From Diplolepis rosae (Eukaryota > Arthropoda > Insecta > Hymenoptera > Diplolepididae), in contig JAPYXD010000686.1 of the NCBI GenBank assembly GCA_030998225.1, forward strand, positions 1,860,001 through 1,924,000: DNA of 64,000 nt, in the 5' to 3' direction. The notes under the pieces were generated by a model that was given only the letters and a program-made list of their open reading frames with translations, searched no databases and was not told the DNA's origin. The translations under genes were made by a program, and so were the position numbers. Numbering within the stretch: position 1 is the stretch's first letter; every line of letters begins with the position of its first letter. Below, piece by piece: positions 32,880 through 43,760 of the stretch.

Positions 32880-33690
32880 ATTACTTCAGAGATCTTTCAG
32901 TAGGTGAAAAACATCGAATCCGAAGAAGAAAATGATTCCGATAAATATAGTGGTTTCAGAGCTTCACGAAAATGACTACGATTACATCACAGGTAGAGGC
33001 AAGGATAAAGTTTTCAAAGTTACGTCGCAAAAGGAACTGAACGACTTTATAACGACTTGTAAACTTCTCACGTCGTTTATGAAAAAAAGTACTATCCAGA
33101 GAATGATCTTATAGTTGATTATTTACGAAGCAGAGAAAAAAATGTAGAAAATACTTCACGAAACAGGTGATCCATCGCTAGTGGATGGATAATATGGAAA
33201 CTGGTTAATGGATGAACTAAAACCAGCTGTATACAAGAATAAGGAGTGGAGGATTTTTATTGATTCTTCTATAAGAAGTTTCAAGGGAGTATTACTTCAC
33301 AACACGAATGATTTTGCTCCTATACCGTTAGCACGTTCAATTGTGCTCAAGGAGACTCACAAAAATCTCGAATTTCTTTTGAAAAACATCAAGTAATGAT
33401 AATTTTATAGGAAAATTTAAGGGGACTTGAAAATTTTAGATTTGTTATTACTCACAAAGAATGGCCAAGGAGAATTTTATACAAGCCAGTTTTCAAAATA
33501 TTGAGCAAACCCCATTAATCAATCAAGACAGAGTGCTTCTGCCTCCTCTCAATTTTAAATTGGGGCTAATAAAGCAATTTTGTTAAGGCTCAACAAAGAA
33601 GTCAGATTTCCGAATATTTCAGGCGCAAAAGTGCGCGATGGTGTTATTGCTGGCCCACAAATCCGCAAAACGTTGATTTTTTTTCGAGGG
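32880..33690 (+). pseudogene. Degenerate ORF of an unclassified insect transposon-like gene
   Basis: Pieces in several frames read as one decayed protein: KNKEWRIFIDSSIRSFKGVL, PIPLARSIVLKETHKNLEFL, then from 33468 WPRRILYKP, CFCLLSILNWG-type text in shifted frames and FPNISGAKVRDGVIAGPQIR. I recall this order (WRIFIDSS..S.KGVLLHN, VLKE...NLE, LPPLH.KLGL..QFVK, ..GPQIRKL) from uncharacterised, highly repeated insect proteins believed to be transposon-derived. This rests on memory of that pattern, not on a search. The usual middle part (GDLKV...GQQ.GYTKFPCF) is missing. Confidence 0.4.
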
Positions 33691-34551
33691 GAGCCATTTT
33701 TTGGCTTGGAATCTGGAAATAAATACACCCCAATCTGACTTATCAGCCAGTTCCCCGTCAATTCCGCCAATTCTGTCAACCCGGTAACTGAGTTTTTAGT
33801 CCTCCGCCAAGCTTTTCGACATGGAAACCTTATTAGTCTGACAAAATGAGAATTCATATAGGAATCTCAACTGTTTATTATTCAGAGTCTGGGACCATTT
33901 ATAGTAAAACCTTCGTCTCAACTACATTCAAGGATAACGTCAAATTAAGATAGGAAACCTTTTCAAAAAATGCTTTCAAAGTGCATGTTTTTAGTTGCTC
34001 GACAACTTTGTTACGTTGAAAGCAGTAACACTTCTAAGTATACGAGCTACAATTCCCACAGCATAGTTTTTACACCCACGCTTCAATCTGAAACTGTTGT
34101 CACTCTGATGCACAAACTGAGCACTTTTGCCGTAAAGGATACATTGGAAAGAAGTAATTTCGGAAGCTATTAATTATTAGTATTTATTATTAGTATACTA
34201 TTATTAGTCATTAATTACTATTAATTATTTATAATCTGGGAATCCTCTTGCATGTATTTTAAATGAGTTCTAAAATGAAGGCTATAGACTTTTTTGAACA
34301 AAATAAAAACGGTTACTCTCAGTGTGCGTCGGAATGTGGTCCCTCGCCATGTGACTTTTTCCCCAGGTGCACATAAAACTCTTCTTAAAGTGGCAAGTTT
34401 GAAATCTTCTAAATGACGAGTGAAATTGACCATGTTTCAGTATTTATGAAAAATAGTCCAAGTTTCAGCAAAACGTGCTTTGCGAAGAATGACGACTATT
34501 GTGGTGAGGATGACATGAAATCCAACTGAATATTACCTTTTTGAATTTTAG
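33691..34551. other. Intron before the second host exon
   Basis: No gene seen. It ends with the acceptor TTTTTGAATTTTAG at 34551. Confidence 0.5.
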
Positions 34552-34715
34552 ATGTTCCAGCAACCTGTCAATATCATAGTGCCATATTTTCGCCAAGCTG
34601 TGATTACTTTGTGCTCGAGTGTCGAGGACCCGGAATTCCTTCGGTGTCTTTGTATAAAACTGAAACTCCAGCACCCCGTTTCATAGGCTTACTTCAAAAT
34701 AACTCACTAATTCAT
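34552..34715 (+). CDS. Next exon of the DPP10/omega-like gene
   Basis: Acceptor TTTTAG at 34546-34551 and a consensus donor, CAT|GTAAGT at 34716. Using the single base carried from 5756, the frame reads CQYHSAIFSPSCDYFVLEC, GPGIPSVSLYKTE and ends LLQNNSLIH in phase 0. This matches the beta-propeller segment of DPP IV-family proteins that follows the CLTC segment (C.Y....FS....Y..L.C.GPG.P...LY). It therefore joins directly to the exon at 5605-5756 across a 28.8 kb intron. The alpha/beta-hydrolase domain must lie further 3', outside the window; no more exons were found up to 64000. Confidence 0.85.
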
Positions 34716-36089
34716 GTAAGTAAACATATTTTAATGAGCAACTTTAAACATTGCTCAAATAAAAAAAAAACACATGATAAAATCACATGTTCTATGGGTT
34801 TAAGGGTGAACTGTATGCCAAAAGTTGCCTCATGATAGGACATTTATCACCAATTGTGTTTCGAAACGTTAGTTTCATGTCACTTCAATGATTCATAACC
34901 ACACATTCTAGGATTTTTGGGTCGTTGAACATGAATCTAAAGTCGGTTATTAAAAAGTCAAACTGACTAAAAAAATATGGTGAATATACATAAAAAATCA
35001 GTTTCATTTCTAGGACACGCGATATCATGGTCTTTATAATAGTTTTGCAAAAAAAGTTCTACAGATAAATTACGTATTAAAGTAGTTAACTTCGACATTA
35101 ATAAGAAAATTTATGAAAATTCATCACAGCAGTTTATAAAAATAAATAAATGAATAAAATATATTGTTAACAACTTGTAATCATAACATTTCAATAAAAT
35201 AAATTTGTTGAATCATAAAGGAATCTGACCTTGAGGCTAACCTTGGTGATTCAACAACCAAATTATTTCTTTGAAATTTTATAATTTACTTATGAATTGC
35301 ATAGTATAGAATAAGGTGTAAAATCACGCAGGGATCTGACTTTAAGGCTAACCTAAGTGATTAAGTAACCTATTTTATTTAAAAAATCATTCTAATTTGT
35401 CGACTAAGTTTTGATTTACATTCATAGCAATCATATATTAGTCACAGTTAATTATGATCTTCTACGTAAGGCAAAGTTTGAAGTGCTTGTAGTTGTATTG
35501 TTTATATCTTTTATTTTAGCTTTGTTAAGGTACAAAATATTTTTAATTGCAAAGATTGTCCAAGGATTGGTGCTTGAGCCTAACTTGTCCAATCTAGAAG
35601 AAAATGAACTGTGCATAACTCGAATTTTATCTGATTCTTGTTATGAACCATTTTATTTATTTAAAAACAATTTATTCTTTAATAAATTAATAGAATAGAT
35701 AATTATAATTTTAAAAAAGGCACATGTAGATAGAATGAATATATATACATATTGTTATAATTTTAAAATGTTCATTGTTTAAAATTATAATTTTACAACA
35801 GTGAGCGATTATTTATTTGTTTGAATATTTGATACAATTTTAATTTCATTGCATCATATTGTTTCCTAGTAAACGGGAACAAATTTTATTCTATTCGCAT
35901 AATCAAATAAAAATAATTAAACAATTTAAATTAAATTTTTACTAACATCACTTTATTTATTTAAAAACAAATTTTATATGCAGCTTCTTTTATTGTTATA
36001 AACAATTGATAATTGACAATGAATAATCTAAGATAACGCTCAATAAAAGGAAATTGTAACTTCATAATGAATCAATTTCAAAACCGAAT
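34716..36089. other. Intron start with a short tandem repeat
   Basis: TCTGACCTTGAGGCTAACCT at 35223 recurs as TCTGACTTTAAGGCTAACCT at 35335 (about 112 bp apart), each followed by GTGATT(C/A)A. A weaker echo, GAGCCTAACTTG, is near 35577. No gene. Confidence 0.45.
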
Positions 36090-36850
36090 ACCCATGTAGA
36101 ACCCGCCCAAAAGGTTGTTACACGTAGTAAAGCCAAACAGGATAATCGGCTCGCAAAACTCGTGGACCAAAATCAAATAGATTTCTTAGAACTTAAAAGA
36201 TCAGGTCAAATCAAAGAAAATGTAGTCGATAATAAATAGAAAGATATTTTCAACCGTTTTCCTACTGAGCAAGAATTGGATGACACTCTTCAGCTAAATG
36301 ATTCAAATCTAGATAAGAATTTAATTAATAGTCGGAGTATACTAGGTGAAAATTTAGAAAAAAGTAGCAGATTTCGTTTAAGTTTTTGCCCCGATATAAT
36401 TATTGTGACAGAATCTAATAATCAAGATCAAACCTTAACAACGGAATTATCTCATTTCAATATTGACGAATCTAATTTGCTACGCTCAACGGTAATAGCA
36501 GCAGACAATAAAACAATAATAATAATTTTGTACAACAAAGATTAAACAATGACAATAATTTTTCTAGAAATTTGTAGAATAATAATAACAATGTTAATAA
36601 TAATACGACAGTTGAATCTAGGACAGCTCCAAAATCTGAATAAACGATATGAAAATATATATTTACAAAATAAAAATAACACTCAACAAAATTTAACTTA
36701 CACAGAAAAAATTTGCAATTATTGTAAAAAACCTGGCCATTTAGTACGAGACTGCGAGATACGACTTCATAAACAACTACAAACATCTCATCACAGAAAC
36801 TCCAAAGCTCTCCTCCAGCATAGCTGAACATATCAAAGATAGCGTTTACG
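36090..36850 (+). pseudogene. Gag-like remnant of the second Gypsy family
   Basis: The + strand reads VVTRSKAKQDNRLAKLVDQN, a stop at 36237, then IFNRFPTEQELDDTLQLNDS and, after frame changes and Asn-rich sequence, a zinc knuckle ICNYCKKPGHLVRDCEIRLH (CCHC). The same knuckle, ICSYCKKPGHLVQDCKIR, is present on the minus strand near 61900, so both belong to one Gypsy family. CCHC knuckles of Gag bind element RNA. The knuckle tail is fused almost directly to the protease-RT linker, so the protease has been deleted here. Confidence 0.7.
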
Positions 36851-36859
36851 TAGGAGACG

Positions 36860-38690
36860 CAATTTAAAAAAATCGTAACGGGAAAAGCTTATTTAAAATT
36901 TGCAACAACAAATGAAACACCAGTAACATTATTAGTTCCTATAGTTAATTTAGAAGACTTTGCAGAACCAGAATGTAATAAATCAATTAAAGATTTAAAT
37001 AAATTAAAACAAATAAATAACGAAGATTTATCAAGTAAAATATTAAATAACTTTTTAAGAACTGACAATCCTCTAATTACCTCATGCAAATTTTATAATG
37101 TAATAGACGAAGATAGAGCAGAATGTATTAAAAAACTTCTTCAATTAGACCATTTAAATCAAGACAAATATGAACATGTAGAAAAATTAATTAAAAATAA
37201 TGCACACAGATTTTAAATATCAGGAGAACCAGTTGAAGCTACTAATGTATTACAACATTCAATTCTTAGTGTAGATGACTCTCCGATTTTTTAAAGACAA
37301 TATAGATTTCCCCCTGTTCACAAAGAATAAATCACAAAACAAGTCGATGAATTATTAAAAAATAAAATAATTAAACCTTCAAAATCACCCTATAATACTG
37401 CAGCATGGATAGTTCCTAAAATACGTAATTAACAAGGAAAAGTGAAATGGAATATTGTTCTTAATTCTCGTAAATTGAGTGAAAAAACAATTGGAGAAAC
37501 AATAATACTTGATTCTCTAGGATGAGCGAAATATTTTTCAGTGTGGTATATACTATACATATAAACAATTTTTAGGCTTATCAGGATATTATAGACGATT
37601 TATTGGAGTACTTTGAAAAATTTCAAGTCCTTTAAGGGGCTATTCTACACGAGTCTGTCCGAAATATCGATGTTTTCAAATCGTTTTGAATAAAAACTTT
37701 TCAATATTTTTATTCGCAATTTTTAGTAAGTTATTCTACAGGATATGGACGATTTATTTTTTTTTACTTTTGAAAAAATCTTTAAAAATATAGTTTTCTC
37801 AACGCCTTGAACTTCAGCCTGCCGAAAAAAGTTGCTCCCTTGCGGACACGATATCTTCCGTTCAGAGATTCTGAAATATAATTTTTAACTTATTTTATAG
37901 CAATTACACTTCCCGCTATCGCTCGAACTAGGGAATAATAAAAATAACAATTTTTTCAATTTTTTTTCCACTTTTAAAGAAATATGATGATTTTTTGCCC
38001 TGTTTCTGTTTGTATTTTGCTTTGAAAACAAAGTTTAAACAAATGCAATATTATGTGTAGAACCACTTTTACATCGATCAGATTATTCTTAACCTTTTAT
38101 ACTTACAACAAATGCCTCAGGATTTGCAATAGGAGGTATATTATCACAAGGAAAAATAGGTGATGATAAGCCAATAGCATATGCTTTACGTAGTCTAAAT
38201 GATACTGAGAAAAAATATGATACACATGAAAAAGAAGCTTTTGCTATAATATTTTAGTGTAACTCATTTTCGTCCTTATTTATATGGAAGAAAATTCACC
38301 CTAGTGACTGATCACAAACCTCTAGTTTGGTTTCAAAGTTCTAAAGACCCTTGTTCATCAGTTTCACGTTGGAGATTGAAACTTGCAGAATATGATTTTG
38401 ATGTAGTTTATAAGGCAGGAAAAATGAATGTAAATGCAGACGCTCTCTCAAGATTTTTTCAAGAATTCGCTGAAGCAGAATCAAAACACTTACAAGTTGA
38501 TGACAACGATACATTTAGGACTTCGCAAGAAAAAATGATTACAAAGATAAATTTTACACGAAATAAACAAAAAAACTCTAGAAATGAGCTAAAACCTTTG
38601 AAACGAAGAAACTTGAATCTAGTAATCGTACTAGACGATATAGATCATTTTAGCAGAAAGTGTACGAAGCCGTGGAATTGGAAGCATTAA
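36860..38690 (+). pseudogene. Gypsy pol: RT fragment and RNase H
   Basis: Recognisable blocks: GKAYLKFATTNETPVTLLVP; LDHLNQDKYEHVEKLIKNNA; ITKQVDELLKNKIIKPSKSP; AAWIVPK (RT fingers); then a loss of palm motifs A-C and LGLSGYYRRFIG at 37575. After unrelated DNA (37640-38085), RNase H follows: LTTNASGFAIGGILSQGKIG, KYDTHEKEAFAI, FRPYLYGRKFTLVTDHKPLV and GKMNVNADALSRFF. Stops occur about every 100 codons. RT catalytic Asp residues are absent. Confidence 0.8.
37640..38085. other. Insertion inside the Gypsy pol copy
   Basis: About 450 bp starting GGGGCTATTCTACACGAGTC interrupts pol between the GYYRRF motif and the RNase H domain. GTTATTCTACAGGATATGGA 90 bp later echoes its start. No terminal inverted repeat or gene was identified. 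Confidence 0.4.
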
Positions 38691-39270
38691 AGAATCAAGA
38701 TTTGTGCCAAACGCAAGAAAGGACTTGCATGTACATTAGGAGTGACTCAACAAGCAATTTCACATCCTTTGATAATAAATTCCTAATTTCTGATAAAAAT
38801 GGATGGTTGACCCATCAGTGTAGGTACTAAAAGTGGTCGCCGTGACCAAGTAATGTAGTCACAGCACCGATGTAACTATAAGTACTATCACTATAAGTAA
38901 GTATCAACTATAAGGTTATGTAAAATCAAATGCCTAAAATCAAATGCATAAAATGACTACGTGAAACATTGTATTTTTCATAGCACCTGTTTTGAAAAAC
39001 TGATTTTCGCTATCTGTAGAGCTGGTTGAAACTTTAAAAGTAGGGTTAAGAATCACAGTTTCGACACGCTCAACAGTTACATTAAATCAAATTCTTAAAA
39101 GAGTTGCAATCAGTTGCTATGAAAAATAATATGGATTACTCGAAACAATACATGACGGATTCAACGGCTCAGATACAATAAAAGATTTTGTTTCAACAAC
39201 AAAAACAAGAGTACTAAAAACAAAAACTAGGTTGACAAAATATAAAATTAAAAATAACGCCTAATATATA
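38691..39270 (+). other. Probable decayed pol or unassigned coding sequence
   Basis: Short protein-like runs are present (e.g. VGLRITVSTRSTVTLNQILK near 39050 with DTIKDFVSTTKTRVLKTKTR after a stop), but no domain is recognised. It ends at the TA flank of the DD41D element. Confidence 0.35.
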
Positions 39271-39472
39271 CAGGGTGAGGCACATACAGTATTACAGAGC
39301 GATAGCACTCAAACTATTCATCATATCCAAAAATGTTTTAGACAAAAGTTTCGGTGTTCGAGAACGCCGTCATACTGGACCACCCTATTTTTTATCGGTA
39401 GAGGCGCTGAAGCTACGTCACGGTCAACTCTAATTTTTTAAATGGAACCACGTATTTTTTTTCGATGACATT

Positions 39473-40048
39473 TCCTAGAGAACTGGCTGAACGGTAGCTT
39501 TACGCTGTACCGTAAAGCTATCGTAAAGTAGCATTATAACTCATGAATGAGGCAAAATAAACATTCAAAATGTTTTCATCCTTATTCTACGTTGAAAATA
39601 ACGTTAACTGGTAATTGAAATATGCAATAATTTTATTTATTTACGCTAAAAATTAAAAAAAACATAATACCTGTCATTGAAGGCAGTGCAGTGGTTCACC
39701 TTTTGTGGAACTTCTCCGTTAAAGTTGACCATTGGTTGGAGTGAAACACAACTATACTTTCATCTCACTCTAACAAATATTCAATCCTGACGGTGAAGAC
39801 ATGGAAAGTGATGAACCACTGCACTGCCTTCAATGACAGGTATTATGTTTTTTTTAATTTTTAGCGTAAATAAATAAAATTATTGTATATTTCAATTACC
39901 AGTTAACGTTATTTTCAACGTAGAATAAGGATAAAAACATTTTGAATGTTTATTTTGCCTCATTCATGAGTTATAATGCTACTTTACGATAGCTTTACGA
40001 TAGCTTTACGGTACAGCGTAAAGCTACCGTTCAGCCAGTTCACTAGGG
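39473..40048. mobile_element. 576-bp palindromic MITE
   Basis: Almost the entire element is one imperfect palindrome. Its ends are CCTAGAGAACTGGCTGAACG and CGTTCAGCCAGTTCACTAGGG, followed inward by GTAGCTTTACG repeats. Because it sits in one arm of the host element, the other arm (41040-41095) shows the pre-insertion sequence. Comparing them leaves only TT duplicated. CCCTAG ends recall piggyBac, but a TTAA duplication is not present. A second copy is at 56783-57255. Confidence 0.85.
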
Positions 40049-40188
40049 TTATTACCGATTTTAAGACGAATTCAGCGACCTACAACACAAGGTCATTCTA
40101 GTCACGCAAAGTATGAAAATAGTTGAAAAATCGAAAAATATCGGAATAATCACTTTCAAAGGATCCACTAACCTTGGCTTGGGTCTAC

Positions 40189-40960
40189 CTACAGAAGATG
40201 CTCGAAGTGATGACCCTCAACTTTTGAGCACTTGTTGATTCGCTGATGAAAATACCGTCTAACTTCAGCCAACATTTGTGGTGTAATTTCGGTACATGCT
40301 TGGCGTATTCTTTCTTTCATGTCGTCAGGCGTGGTAGGTGCTACCGCCATTACGCGTTCTTTGACAAAACCTCATAAAAAGTAATCTGGTGATGTTAGAT
40401 CTGGCGAACGAGGTGGCCAAGCTACAGGGCCGCCTCGTCGTATCCATTTTTTGTAAAAAATCTCATTCATCACTTGTCTTGAACACAGAGCATAATGGGG
40501 TGGTGCACCGTCGTGTTGCATCCACATGTTCATGCGAACATGCAAGGGCACGTCTTCCATTAATTGAGGCAGTACGTTTTGCAGAAAGTTTGCGTAAACT
40601 TGCCTAGTTAAGCGATCTTCAAAAATTTGGACTTATGACGCGATCGCCGACAATTCCGCAGCAACAATTAACGGACCATGGATGTTGAAATGGTACAGTT
40701 CCCACCCATCGAGGATGCTCATTTGCTCAATAATGCATATCATGCCTATTCACATTTCCCGTATTTGCGAAGTTAGCTTCATCAACAAAAGCAAGTGACT
40801 CAACAATGAGAAATCTGTGCGCATTTTTCTACAAATCCAATTACAGAAATTGACGCTTTTCAGGAAATCATTGTGGAACAAATCCTGATGTAATGACATA
40901 CGATACCGAAAATGCTTACTTTCTGCCGATGCCAACAATACCCTATCGATGTGTATTATC
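40189..40960 (-). pseudogene. DD41D transposase pseudogene
   Basis: Minus-strand order: RYRMSLHQDLFHNDFLKSV, NFCNWICRKMRTDFSLLSH, then in another frame VDEANFANTGNVNRH with the first catalytic Asp, several frame changes, MEDVPLHVRMNMWMQHDGAP with the second Asp, and WPPRSPDLTSPDYF with the third. Forty-one residues separate the last two Asp residues, the DD41D spacing. A stop replaces the Trp expected after YFL. The tail MLAEVRRYFHQRINKCSKVE and GHHFEHLL closes at 40189. The N-terminal HTH is missing. Confidence 0.85.
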
Positions 40961-41095
40961 ATGGGTATCGTAAGAAATGAAAAGAAATGTAAATAATTTT
41001 TCGACTATTTTTATAATTTGCGTGACTAGAATGACCTTGTGTTGTAGGTCACTGAATTCGTCTTAAAATTGGTAATAATGTCATCGAAAAAAATT

Positions 41096-41525
41096 GATAG
41101 TTCTGTTTAAAAAAATAGGAACATTTTTAATAACCCCTCTTCTTCAGATATCCAAATTAAAAGTAAACGGAACTTCATTACGTAGCTTCACTTTAGCAGG
41201 TTCTGTAAAATCTAACGGAGACTGCACTGTTCATGTTCATTTTTAAAAAAACAAACATTTAGAAGTTCAAAATATGGACATTTTCACATATGCTAACTCC
41301 AGATTCATATATGTGGAAAGACACATACGCACTAAAATAAATAGACTTTACCACGGCGTTCCTAATCAACGAAGTTTACTTGAACAGCAAGTTTTTAGGA
41401 AAACATTAACCTTAGCAACCCAGTCACTAGACGAAATTGCATATGATTTAATGAAAGGACCACGATACATGTCAGTAATTGCAGGAGAAGTAGTACGTAT
41501 CGTAGAATGTACACCATGTTGAAGT
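41096..41525 (+). pseudogene. Chuvirus-like glycoprotein, middle-to-C part
   Basis: The first 130 bp correspond, with divergence, to 51855-51985 of the N-terminal copy (GGAACATTTTTA.TAACC, CTTTAGCAGGTTCTGTAA). From 41274 an open frame contains FIYVERHIRTKINRLYHGVP, QSLDEIAYDLMKGPRYMSV and AGEVVRIVECTP. This (Q/R)SLLEQQV..(T)LA pattern followed by GEV..I..C.P is characteristic of glycoproteins of Chuviridae (Mononegavirales) found as endogenous copies or captured by insect retrotransposons. The part between the two blocks is deleted. It is bounded left by the truncated DD41D element and right by a mariner. Confidence 0.7.
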
Positions 41526-41526
41526 C

Positions 41527-42388
41527 TTGGGTTGGCAACAAAGTCATTTCGTTTTTTTTTTCATGATTTTCAAAGCAAGTTTAATTATACAAATAACAAA
41601 CATTAATCAATTCTGTATTGACCATTTGTTCGATGACCTTTTACATCTTTCAATCAGCTTCATAATTCCGTTTTTGTAAGAAGTTTGGTTATTAGAGGCA
41701 AAAAACTGAACCAACTCATTTTTGACAGCCTCATTTGAATCAAATGTTTTTCGATTCAAATGGTTTTGAAGTGAACAGAATAAATGATAATCAGATGGTG
41801 CAAGGTCAGGACTATGCGGTGGATGAGGCATCACTTCCCAGCCGAACTCTAATAATTTTTGTGAGTGATTAACGATGTATGTGATCTGGCGTTATCTTGA
41901 TGGAAGATGACGCCTTTACGAGTTATTTTAAGCTTTTCTGCGACCTCTCGTGTCGTACTACGCCGGTTATTTTCTATCATTGCTTTTATTTTGTCGTCGT
42001 CTACTCTAATTGGGCGTCTAGACCGTGGTGCATTATTGTGGCCAAACTTTTTGGAACGAAAACGAGCAAACCAATTCTGGCACTGGCGTTCTGTTAATGA
42101 TTTTTCACCATAAACATCATACAACTTTTTACAAGCTTGCACTGCGTTTTTACCTTTTCGGGAGTAATAAAGTAAAATGTGACGAATATGATCACCTGGA
42201 ATCTCCATTTCAAATCAATGAAAAACAAAACACAAACAACAAAACTTGAAACTTTATTTTACTGAATAATCTATAAGACATCAGCTGTCAAATACCATGT
42301 ACGGTCTGAAAATTGCAATAAAGAATAACGACTTTGAACGACTAGTCATCTAGCGAAAAAGAGTGAAATGACTTTGTTGCCAACTCAA
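41527..42388 (-). mobile_element. Internally deleted mariner
   Basis: Inverted ends TTGGGTTGGCAACAAAGTCA and, reversed, TTGAGTTGGCAACAAAGTCA. TA follows on the right, while the left neighbour is TC. At 862 bp it lacks about 450 bp compared with a full mariner. The 5' leader and transposase start are the same subfamily as 2500-3602. Confidence 0.9.
41607..42208 (-). pseudogene. mariner transposase deletion derivative
   Basis: It starts MEIPGDHIRHILLYYSRKGK with an intact first HTH region (LTERQCQNWFARFRSKKF) and second HTH (STTREVAEKLKITRKG). It then joins directly to GVIFHQDNARSHTSLITHKN carrying the second catalytic Asp. After a stop and frame change the third Asp motif is intact (HPPHSPDLAPSDYHLF) and the C-terminus continues to about 41607. 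The first catalytic Asp and about 150 residues are missing, so it cannot be active. Confidence 0.9.
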
Positions 42389-42390
42389 TA

Positions 42391-43010
42391 GGACGTATCG
42401 TAAAATATATACCAGTTGAAGTGAAATATCGCAGAATTGAAGAATGTTATCTACAACTACCAGTATTTGGAGAAATTCAATCTTCTTTTCTTCCTCCACG
42501 AAAACATGTACCAAAAAAATCTGGTATCCGGACAAATTGCAATTCTTTCCCTCCACCAATGTACCCTTTTGATCAAACCTGTTAAGAATTACTTACAAAT
42601 CCTGTTAAGTTCATAGCACCAGCTATAATTAAACTTCTTACAAAAGCAACCTGGAAATATACGAATCCTTTATCATTAGCGACAAGTGGAATTTATTCTC
42701 AATCTGATCTTGATAAGCTACGAGATAGTATTATGTTTCCAACAGAAAAACCAATGATTTTAAATTCTTCAGCTAGAGAAATAACAGGAAATCTAAATAT
42801 TAATCAAGGAGTATCATTAAATAAATTTGTTTACCCGAGAAGTAATTGATAAAATTGCTGAATTCGCTTAGGGTCGATTTTGGACAATTTTCACAAATTT
42901 TGTAAATACTAGTGCAGGTGTAATCGGATTATTTATAATAATTAGAGACATAAAATTAATAGGCAATACTATTATTTATGGATACGCGTTACACAGAATA
43001 TTTGGATAGT
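42391..43010 (+). pseudogene. Chuvirus-like glycoprotein, C-terminal part
   Basis: Code after the mariner: GRIVKYIPVEVKYRRIEECY, LQLPVFGEIQSSFLPPRKH, KSGIRTNCNSFPPPMYPFD, a stop, then KATWKYTNPLSLATSGIYSQ, LDKLRDSIMFPTEKPMILNS and, in a decayed frame, a hydrophobic tail near 42900-43000. This is the late ectodomain and anchor region of chuvirus-type glycoproteins (WKY.(N/S)P.SLATSGIY...D(L)..(L/M)RD.IMFP..(K/R)P.I). The first 33 bp overlap the end of the block left of the mariner with about 80% identity, so the two blocks come from different copies. Confidence 0.7.
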
Positions 43011-43139
43011 CCCTCCATCTACAAGGCGCCTTTTGAGATTCGATCACTAACCTCTTGTTACACTTTGGTAGCAATCGACCTGCTGGAACTCCTGCACCTC
43101 CTGTTATGAGCCACCAATTACTACTTACAGATTCAGCGT

Positions 43140-43760
43140 CACAAAACTTATTGAACAAGTCAATAATAATGAATATCTATTTCGCGTTGATTTGCGATAT
43201 GCAAATCATATAATTATTAGTAGCGCCAGAGATGAAGACAATGTAAAACAAAAGGTAGCACGGGATTTTGATCTATTTTCTGGAAAAAGCATTAAGAAAT
43301 GTTGTAAATGCGTATATAGATCCCCCAATCAGTAAAATAAATTCTAATATAAATATTCAATACCGATTTAGGAAATCATCTGCAATGGAGCATTACTATG
43401 ATGAGCCTACTCACGTGCGAAGTCACAAAAAAAGATTTACAGAACAAACTTTATTGGACTTTAAAACTACGTAGAAATTTTGAGAAATTTTACAATTAAA
43501 TATGATTTACCGTTACCACAATACATAGCTTAACCTGATCCAAATTCAAAAACAAAATCATTTTTTCTTGCTCAAGTTAACACAAACGATCATTTTGTTG
43601 TACAAACGGGTCTTACTAGCGAGTTAGCCGATATTAAAGCAGCTTTAAAATGATTAGAACTATTAATCAGATCTTATGATCATTGCGATGAGGATTTTTA
43701 TAATAATACTTGCAAAGGAAAAAGAAAAACGAAAGATCAGTATTTAAACTGATCTAACAC
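43140..43760 (+). pseudogene. Unidentified conserved ORF after the glycoprotein
   Basis: Successive frames read LIEQVNNNEYLFRVDLRYAN, SARDEDNVKQKVARDFDLFS, then LRNVVNAYIDPPISKINSNI, QYRFRKSSAMEHYYDEPTHV and, further on, SKTKSFFLAQVNTNDHFVVQ and SYDHCDEDFYNNTCKGKRK. The middle part (43275-43510) recurs on the minus strand at 56505-56735 with mostly conservative changes (IDPPISKINSNINIQ against IHPPISTINSNINIP; AMEHYYDEPTHV against AMDHYYDEPSHV). So it was protein-coding. I do not recognise it. It could be a Gag part of the element family or a second captured viral gene. Confidence 0.5.

Larger units (their letters stand above)
39271..41095 (-). mobile_element. DD41D Tc1/mariner element, right end truncated
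   Basis: The element starts CAGGGTGAGGCACATACAGT after TA at 39269-39270. Its left inverted repeat (to about 40135, minus a nested MITE at 39473-40048) is matched in reverse at 41000-41095, after which the right terminus is lost and chuvirus-like glycoprotein sequence begins. The minus strand in between encodes the transposase. The 416-bp MITE at 5010-5425 is its short derivative. Confidence 0.85.
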
